Positions 11,834 to 11,977 of a DNA stretch of 11,977 nt are shown here, piece by piece. Made by a program: the position numbers and the translations under genes. This DNA is from Candidatus Nomurabacteria bacterium. GTDB lineage: Bacteria; Patescibacteriota; Minisyncoccia; Phycocordibacterales; UBA10002. Positions within the stretch are counted from its first letter, which is position 1. The number at the start of each line of letters is the position of its first letter. The stretch covers positions 1 to 11,977 of the forward strand of contig CALQZP010000034.1 of NCBI GenBank assembly GCA_943349725.1, read 5' to 3'. Below the pieces are notes generated by a model. It saw nothing but the letters and a program-made list of their open reading frames with translations. It made no database searches and was not told the DNA's origin.

Positions 11834-11977
11834 TTAAGCCTGATACAAAATCTCTAATTTATTTCCGTCTGGATCGAGGAAATTTGTGTAAGTGCCATAG
11901 TGCGTTTCAATCATGCTTTTTAGCATTCGAACATTCTTTGCTTCCAATTTCTCGGTAATTTCTTTTAACTCATCTAA
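11834..11977 (-). CDS. VOC (glyoxalase-fold) protein, C-terminal end only
   Basis: The last 47 codons of a gene whose 5' part lies beyond the window. The frame reads LDELKEITEKLEAKNV, then HYGTYTNFLDPDGNKLEILYQA and a TAA stop. The closing FLDPDGNKLEIL strand is the hallmark end of VOC-fold domains; the Glu in LEI is the usual last metal ligand. It appears distinct from the VOC protein at 1521-1955, sharing with it only the generic DPDG signature. The missing N-terminal half prevents any finer assignment. Confidence 0.85.
   Translation of the reverse strand, partial: LDELKEITEKLEAKNVRMLKSMIETHYGTYTNFLDPDGNKLEILYQA

Overview
The window looks like chromosomal DNA from a small-genome bacterium of the Candidate Phyla Radiation (Patescibacteria), most likely a Parcubacteria-type lineage. 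I infer this from the gene mix: a CxxC-x17-CxxC zinc-ribbon protein, a stand-alone SWIB domain protein, a predicted HD hydrolase, a large membrane protein of no recognised family, and many short proteins in short intergenic gaps. No ribosomal or tRNA gene is present to confirm it. TGA is used as a stop codon (for example at 8561 and 11087), so the UGA-glycine code of some CPR lineages does not apply here.

All fourteen genes, plus a fifteenth at the right edge that lacks its 5' end, lie on the minus strand, so transcription runs right to left. From the right edge the order is: a truncated VOC (glyoxalase-fold) protein; a protein resembling zinc-dependent phospholipase C; a trypsin/DegP-fold protein that has lost its whole catalytic triad; a SWIB protein; a zinc-ribbon protein; a DUF2268-type metalloprotease; an alkyltransferase-like protein with a changed active site; a GT39/ArnT-type membrane glycosyltransferase; a large unknown membrane protein; an anchored matrixin-like metalloprotease; an HD hydrolase; a DUF6159-like membrane protein; a second VOC protein; an endonuclease/exonuclease/phosphatase-fold enzyme; and a TVP38/DedA-family membrane protein. 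No single pathway links them. The set is mixed accessory and housekeeping material: envelope modification, proteolysis, small-molecule or nucleic-acid handling, and nucleic-acid-binding proteins.

The non-coding DNA is unusually structured. Clear intrinsic terminators follow the zinc-ribbon, SWIB and pseudoprotease genes. A 185-bp element with 17-bp perfect terminal inverted repeats, flanked by TTA on both sides, lies just upstream of the matrixin-like gene; it appears to have inserted into the loop of an older hairpin. Two related 44-bp imperfect palindromes sit exactly at the 3' ends of the VOC and phosphatase-fold genes, and their ends resemble the R boxes of integron attC sites. A 119-bp inverted repeat spans the start region of the large unknown membrane protein and overlaps a 10-codon upstream ORF. 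Several genes carry a TAATACT or TATACT/CATACT hexamer only 7-8 nt before ATG, which suggests leaderless mRNAs.
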